Origin: an uncultured Lachnospiraceae bacterium
GTDB lineage: Bacteria; Bacillota; Clostridia; Lachnospirales; Lachnospiraceae
Assembly: GCA_930972465.1 (NCBI GenBank)
Contig: CAKNHF010000030.1
Location: 1 to 35,541, forward strand
Direction of reading: 5' to 3'
DNA: 35,541 nucleotides
Part shown: positions 34,342-35,541 of the stretch, one piece after another
Layout of the letters: the number at the start of each line of letters is the position of its first letter
Position numbering within the stretch: position 1 is the stretch's first letter
The notes under the pieces: model-generated
Seen by the model: the letters and a program-made list of their open reading frames with translations, nothing else
Databases searched by the model: none
Told to the model about the DNA's origin: nothing
Program-made: the position numbers and the translations under genes

Positions 34342-34770
34342 TTACCTCTTTTCTTTCCCTCTCTGCCTGCTGCCGGCATCTCTGTCCTCCGGCGCCGCTG
34401 TTTCCGTTTCCCGCCACCCGAACCGCAGCCCCTTTTGCCTGTGGCAGCAATGCTCTTCACCGGCGCACTCCGGCCTCATCTCCGTACAGACGGTCACATC
34501 TCCGCCGCCGATCGTGAGCTCCTTCCCGTTTATGAGCATGTCCGCCATCTTCCGCCGCGCCTCATTATAGATCCGGGTCACGGTAGTCCGGGAAATATCC
34601 ATTCTTCCGGCACACTCCTCCTGAGTCATCTGAAGATAATCCAGCAGACGGATCACCTCGTATTCATCATACGTCAGGTTCACACTGTCCCGCGCCTCAC
34701 ATCCCTGCGGTAAAAAACCCGTAACTTCCGGCACAGAACAGATACATCTCCGCTTCTGCGGTCTCGCCAT
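34342..34770 (-). CDS. DUF134 (UPF0251) DNA-binding protein
   Basis: A 142-residue protein of the DUF134 family: it begins MARPQKRRCICSVPEV, has NLTYDEYEVIRLLDYLQMTQ and a sigma-70 region 4-like helix-turn-helix (EECAGRMDISRTTVTRIYNE). Cysteines occur near the start (CIC) and in CTEMRPECAGEEHCCH, which could bind metal or sense redox state. The tail is very polar. AGGAGGG precedes the ATG. It has a consensus promoter with an overlapping dyad and leads the operon with the sulfur fusion enzyme, so it is the likely regulator of that enzyme and of itself (inference). Confidence 0.88.
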   Translation of the reverse strand: MARPQKRRCICSVPEVTGFLPQGCEARDSVNLTYDEYEVIRLLDYLQMTQEECAGRMDISRTTVTRIYNEARRKMADMLINGKELTIGGGDVTVCTEMRPECAGEEHCCHRQKGLRFGWRETETAAPEDRDAGSRQRGKEKR

Positions 34771-34819
34771 GGTATCCCTCCTTTCCTCTGCACTGTAAGG
34801 CGGCAGAAACCCTGATTTA

Positions 34820-34851
34820 AGTATACTCCATTATGAACATATGTCAATAAT
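34820..34851 (-). promoter_or_regulatory. Promoter and candidate operator of the DUF134/sulfur-enzyme operon
   Basis: On the minus strand a perfect -35 TTGACA (34842-34847) and a -10 TATACT (34820-34825) are 16 bases apart. A 22-base dyad (34830-34851) with core ACATATGT and arms ATTAT/ATAAT covers the -35 and spacer. Confidence 0.75.
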
Positions 34852-34858
34852 CCGGCAG

Positions 34859-34921
34859 AAATTGTCAGAAAACGGTGAGCATGGGGGTCAGGCCCCTTTG
34901 CTCACCGTTTTCTGACAATTT
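34859..34921. repeat. Long perfect hairpin containing the GGGGTCAGGCCCC element
   Basis: A perfect 23-bp inverted repeat (34859-34881 with 34899-34921) encloses a 17-base loop. The right half, 34884-34920, carries the two blocks GGGGTCAGGCCCCTTTG and TCTGACAATT, ten bases apart, as at 6426-6462. It lies between the rpsR terminator and the DUF134 promoter. Confidence 0.8.
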
Positions 34922-34963
34922 AAAAAGCTGACCCCGGAATATTGAATATTCCTGAAGTCAGCT
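34922..34963 (-). terminator. Terminator of the ssb-rpsR operon
   Basis: On the minus strand AGCTGAC/GTCAGCT (34957-34963 with 34926-34932) plus the inner arms GGAATATT/AATATTCC form a stem followed by TTTTTAAA. It begins 12 bases after the rpsR stop codon. Confidence 0.8.
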
Positions 34964-34975
34964 CTGTATCTTTGA

Positions 34976-35242
34976 TTAATCCTGAACGTACGGCATAAGA
35001 GAAATATGTCTTGCTCTCTTGATCGCTACTGTAAGAGCTCTCTGATGCTTTGCACAGTTTCCTGTAATTCTTCTCGGGAGGATCTTGCCTCTCTCGGAAA
35101 CATATTTCTTTAACTTTGCAACGTCTTTGTAATCGATCTCGTTGTTTTCTTTACCACAGAATACGCACACTTTTTTTCTTCTGCGTGCCGGGCCTCTTCT
35201 CTTGAAGCCGCCTTCCGGTCTGCTTCCCTTCTCGTAAGCCAT
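34976..35242 (-). CDS. rpsR: 30S ribosomal protein bS18
   Basis: An 88-residue bS18 with the core [20 protein letters not shown] and [21 protein letters not shown]. The Cys set C-x2-C (KVCVFCGK) plus C-A-K-H is the zinc-binding form. The N-terminus is basic. It sits 15 bases after ssb and is followed by a terminator, the usual rpsF-ssb-rpsR order. Confidence 0.97.
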   Translation of the reverse strand: MAYEKGSRPEGGFKRRGPARRRKKVCVFCGKENNEIDYKDVAKLKKYVSERGKILPRRITGNCAKHQRALTVAIKRARHISLMPYVQD

Positions 35243-35257
35243 GATGGTCTCTCCTTT

Positions 35258-35541
35258 CTAATTGAACGGTAACTCCTCATCAATGCCATCCGGGATATTC
35301 ATAAATCCGTCGCCTGCGTCAACGCTGGGTGACGGAGCAGTCTGCTGACGGTTGTAGGAAGCTCTGTTCGCTTCACTCTCAGCCCTGCTCTCTGCGAATT
35401 CCTGCTCTTCCACGATCACTTCCGTCGTATATACTTTCACGCCGTCCCTGTTCGTGTAGCTTCCGGTCTGAATCCGTCCGGAAACGGAAACCCGCATTCC
35501 CTGGCGGAAATACTTCTCCGCGAATTCTGCGGAACGTCCGA
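35258..35541 (-). CDS. ssb: Single-stranded DNA-binding protein, C-terminal part (runs off the window)
   Basis: The frame stays open to the right edge; the internal Met at 35497 is not the start. The visible ~94 residues include the OB-fold end (RSAEFAEKYFRQGMRVSVSG, then TNRDGVKVYTTEVIVEEQEF), a Gln/Ser/Pro linker, and the acidic tip DEELPFN used to recruit repair proteins. The tip has one extra Asn after the usual terminal Phe. Probably preceded by rpsF outside the window. Confidence 0.95.
   Translation of the reverse strand, partial: GRSAEFAEKYFRQGMRVSVSGRIQTGSYTNRDGVKVYTTEVIVEEQEFAESRAESEANRASYNRQQTAPSPSVDAGDGFMNIPDGIDEELPFN

Noticed and set aside
34338-34460. N-terminal extension of the fusion enzyme
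   Set aside because: The 41 extra residues are Arg/Gly/Lys-rich, overlap the DUF134 gene, and lack a ribosome binding site; MKVLIIGGVAAG at 34337 is the normal flavoprotein start.

Overview
The window looks like a chromosomal segment of an anaerobic, low-to-mid GC Firmicute, most likely a Lachnospiraceae-type Clostridium. The grounds are a MutS2 with a Smr tail, a YhaM-type nuclease, a GdpP-rplI-dnaB cluster, a 56-residue 2[4Fe-4S] ferredoxin, VanR/VanS-like signalling, and consensus SigA promoters with strong AGGAGG ribosome binding sites. I cannot name the species. No rRNA, tRNA, CRISPR array, transposase or phage gene was seen.

Left part (1-8.7 kb): housekeeping genes. rlmD, yhaM and a membrane-anchored HtrA-like protein lie on the minus strand. 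The HtrA-like protein appears to have lost its whole catalytic triad. mutS2 and a response regulator/histidine kinase pair lie on the plus strand. Next (8.7-13.4 kb) come an orphan sugar-binding-type lipoprotein, a small ferredoxin too short for most ORF callers, a divergent pair of unknown genes (a coiled-coil protein and a cysteine-rich protein behind a SigK-like promoter), a palindromic repeat cluster, and a MerR/RacA-like protein. The minus-strand operon gdpP-rplI-dnaB fills 13.4-17.3 kb.

Right part (17.3-34.8 kb): a metabolic block lying between gdpP and the rpsR/ssb genes at the right edge. It holds a KduD-like dehydrogenase under a paired-palindrome promoter, a complete Liv-type ABC importer (livH-M-G-F-K) with a long leader, and a CdaR-type regulator. 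Divergent from the regulator is a four-gene acyl-CoA operon (CoA ligase, CoA transferase, SDR, thiolase), followed by a LacI regulator with its own operator. Last comes a two-gene operon of a DUF134 regulator and an 860-residue fusion of CoA-disulfide-reductase, rhodanese and sirohaem/ferredoxin modules.

How the parts may work together (inference): the Liv importer, CdaR regulator and acyl-CoA operon would form one unit. It would take up a small carboxylic acid, activate it with CoA, oxidise a 3-hydroxyacyl-CoA and cleave the 3-ketoacyl-CoA. No hydratase or acyl-CoA dehydrogenase is present, so a 3-hydroxy acid or 3-keto acid is the simplest substrate. The sulfur-enzyme operon is separate, with its own promoter and candidate operator. 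Two copies of a GGGGTCAGGCCCC-containing element occur, one at the mutS2 stop codon and one as a long hairpin next to rpsR.
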